A stretch of DNA of 44,883 nucleotides from Lachnospiraceae bacterium. Lineage in GTDB: Bacteria > Bacillota > Clostridia > Lachnospirales > Lachnospiraceae. The notes under the pieces are model-generated. The model saw only the letters and a list, made by a program, of their open reading frames with translations. It had not been told where the DNA came from and searched no databases. This document shows, piece by piece, positions 43,203-44,883 of the stretch (position 1 is the stretch's first letter; every line of letters begins with the position of its first letter). The translations under genes and the position numbers were made by a program. Location of the stretch: the NCBI GenBank assembly GCA_021201665.1, contig JAJQEO010000027.1, forward strand, positions 1,967 to 46,849, given 5' to 3'.

Positions 43203-43910
43203 ATGGCTGAATTTTTTATGACATATGAAAATGTTGTAAGTTTTTTGGATGATTGCATAGAACAGTCTCCTGATCCGGAGATTCTGAGAGAACATAAGAC
43301 AGAGATTCTGGCTGCGGTTACGGCGCGCGATGAGAGTGTGCGGGATGAACGAAAGGCTGTTGAGGATTCGCTTCAATTATGGGAGAATCAAACAAGCTCG
43401 CCAAGTGAGCTTTTGCTGGGTTCACACTATATTGTAATCCGGGATATTGTTATTGAATTTATCAGGGCAGCGTCTGGTTCTGGATTTTTAGGGCAATTGA
43501 TTCAGAATGTATTAAGTCATGAAAATGGAATAGAATGCGATATTGGAACTGGCGTTACAATAGGTGCCGCCGCTGTATTTTTTATTATGGATACGTTTAA
43601 ATCTGTAGCTGCTCTGGACGATTTTGATTTCTGCGTTTATCGGCAGGCAGTCGTTCATTTCGCCCGAAAGGATTTTACGGAAGAAGACATGAGAAAGTGG
43701 TTTCCAGGAGAAGAACACCTGACGTGTAATATGCATGATTCAAGGTGGGATTGCACCCATCTGATGGAAGAAGACATATGTGATATGCTTTCACAGGCAG
43801 CAGATAAACAAAACGACAATCTTAAGCAGGCAATAAAGTCGTTGCTCGAGAAAAAAATCTTAACTGTTAACTATATCAATGGGGTTGAGCATTATTCGTT
43901 TAGAACCTGA
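43203..43910 (+). CDS. Unrecognised protein, 235 residues
   Basis: I do not recognise this family. The protein is acidic, mostly helical in appearance, and has no signal peptide. A mildly hydrophobic stretch (GTGVTIGAAAVFFIMDTF, residues ~112-130) is too polar around its edges to call a membrane helix. Residues ~175-200 contain a Cys/His cluster (HLTCNMHDSRWDCTH) that could bind a metal. The last ~45 residues (DNLKQAIKSLLEKKILTVNY and GVEHYSF) look like the wing of a winged-helix fold. The ATG has GAGGGCGGG upstream. It is followed 12 bp later by another unknown gene on the same strand, so the two are probably co-transcribed. Base composition is AT-rich compared with the first 24 kb. Confidence 0.75.
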   Translation: MAEFFMTYENVVSFLDDCIEQSPDPEILREHKTEILAAVTARDESVRDERKAVEDSLQLWENQTSSPSELLLGSHYIVIRDIVIEFIRAASGSGFLGQLIQNVLSHENGIECDIGTGVTIGAAAVFFIMDTFKSVAALDDFDFCVYRQAVVHFARKDFTEEDMRKWFPGEEHLTCNMHDSRWDCTHLMEEDICDMLSQAADKQNDNLKQAIKSLLEKKILTVNYINGVEHYSFRT

Positions 43911-43922
43911 GGACTGTACAAG

Positions 43923-44883
43923 ATGGAAGAAAGAGAAAAATGTATACTTGAGGACACTGAAAATGATAAAATTATTTATGATGAAGCACCATTTGTTATC
44001 ATAAATTCGGCTAATGGAGATTCTGTAATTTCGATGCTGTGTGACGCGATCTTTGATTGTTTGCTATCGGATGAGGATACCGCGCATGACATGGAAGAGG
44101 AGTCTGAGAATAGGACAGAAAATGGATTGGCTGTTAAAGCATACGTTGATGAGGAGACGGTTTCTGCTGGATATGAGATAGAACAGGATACTGTAAATGG
44201 AGTTGAGAAACCGGTTTTTATTATGGGGAAAGATATTCTGTCTTCTCTTATGAGAACACTGCCAAAACCATTTACGGTTGTTCAGGAACCGTATCATATA
44301 GATCCGGGCTTCCGTGATGCTTACTATATGTATTTTTCCAATCAGCATTTTCAGGTAAAAAGGTATTCACGGAGATTGTCTTTTTTTAAAGGTGAATATG
44401 GGGACGACAAATACTTTGATAATGGGATTCAGACACAGGCGAATCTGGAACGGGATTTTATGGGTTCCTGTGTAATAAATCCTTTGTCTACGGGTTCAAT
44501 CGGAAAAACTTTGCTCAATCCGGAATATGTGCTGAAAGGAATGACTGGCTCTGTATTTATGCGGCTTTCGGATTTCACGCTTCATATCCTGGGGCGTACG
44601 CTTAAAGTGAAAGCGTTTCCTTACAGGATGCAGGATCAGGAAACGATGAGCTGTGCGGAGGTTACTCTTCTAAATTTGATGGATTATTTTTCAAATCAAT
44701 ATAAGGATTACAGAACGGTTGTTCCGAGTGAGATTATTGAAAACGAGCAGATGCATAGTCATGAACGGGTTTTGCCTGTGCGCGGGATTACATATCCTGT
44801 ATTAACGAAAGTGCTTGCAGATTTTGGCTTTTCTCCCAGACTATACAATATTTCGGCGATTGACAGTTTTAAGTATTCATCTG
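43923..44883 (+). CDS. Unrecognised protein with a C39/papain-like Cys motif, 3' end missing
   Basis: The frame is open from the ATG at 43923 to the right edge (320 codons, no stop). An acidic N-terminal ~75 residues precede a compact region: YHIDPGFRDAYYMYFSNQHF, then FMGSCVINPLSTGSIGKTLL, then HILGRTLKVKAFPYRMQDQ, and Cys244 in ETMSCAEVTLLNLMDYF. A Gln/Asp-rich turn, a Cys at the start of a helix and a C-A-E context resemble the nucleophile helix of C39/papain-like thiol peptidases. The segment with IRP/INP and IGxTLL before it is a pattern I associate with uncharacterised papain-like proteins. The catalytic His and Asp, if present, could lie outside the window. It follows the 235-residue gene by 12 bp and is probably in one operon with it. 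Confidence 0.8.
   Translation, partial: MEEREKCILEDTENDKIIYDEAPFVIINSANGDSVISMLCDAIFDCLLSDEDTAHDMEEESENRTENGLAVKAYVDEETVSAGYEIEQDTVNGVEKPVFIMGKDILSSLMRTLPKPFTVVQEPYHIDPGFRDAYYMYFSNQHFQVKRYSRRLSFFKGEYGDDKYFDNGIQTQANLERDFMGSCVINPLSTGSIGKTLLNPEYVLKGMTGSVFMRLSDFTLHILGRTLKVKAFPYRMQDQETMSCAEVTLLNLMDYFSNQYKDYRTVVPSEIIENEQMHSHERVLPVRGITYPVLTKVLADFGFSPRLYNISAIDSFKYSS

Overview
The window looks like a chromosome segment of a gut-type Clostridia, most likely a Lachnospiraceae. The evidence is strong GGAGG-type ribosome sites, sigma-A promoters with 17-bp spacers, LPXTG surface proteins, choline-binding-type repeats on a secreted NlpC/P60 enzyme, Uma2 paralogues and a holin-like toxin module. Roughly the first 24 kb is GC-rich housekeeping or accessory DNA. 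From about 24 kb onward the DNA is visibly more AT-rich and holds a surface-structure locus followed by two unrecognised genes.

Layout. 0-2.2 kb: end of an unknown repeat-containing gene, a 61-bp tandem repeat, an XRE-HTH/corrinoid adenosyltransferase fusion, and an internally deleted Uma2 gene. 2.2-10.4 kb: five minus-strand membrane or envelope genes, in transcription order a heterodimeric ABC exporter pair, an L,D-transpeptidase, an MscS channel and a MATE exporter. 10.4-11.9 kb: an intact Uma2 gene, then a relic of a holin-like type I toxin/antisense-RNA module broken by a palindromic repeat element. 11.9-14.4 kb: polyamine genes (Orn/Lys/Arg decarboxylase, aminopropyltransferase). 14.6-16.8 kb: a secreted NlpC/P60 hydrolase. 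17.1-20.1 kb: a secreted Ig-like/coiled-coil protein and an ECF sigma/RsgI-like anti-sigma pair, which share a promoter motif. 20.2-24.0 kb: glycerate kinase, an AAA-ATPase N-terminal relic, a D-2-hydroxyacid dehydrogenase and a LytTR-PAS regulator. 24.0-42.9 kb: a regulated promoter, a 4732-residue LPXTG adhesin with 14 Cna_B domains, a covarying stem-loop array and two paralogous LPXTG pilins; no sortase lies in the window. 43.2 kb to the end: two unknown genes, the second with a C39/papain-like Cys motif and running off the edge.

Two themes cut across the window. First, tandem repeats are everywhere: in-frame minisatellites of 12, 27, 30, 33, 36 and 39 bp sit inside otherwise ordinary proteins, and 17-, 32- and 61-bp arrays sit between genes. 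Second, several small decayed elements (Uma2, toxin, AAA-ATPase, possible transposase) mark sites of past gene turnover. The most interesting structures are the giant adhesin with domains nested inside its Cna_B repeats, the stem-loop array downstream of it, and the GCAATAAA-N13-GCATTATA motif that ties the ECF sigma operon to the neighbouring secreted protein gene.
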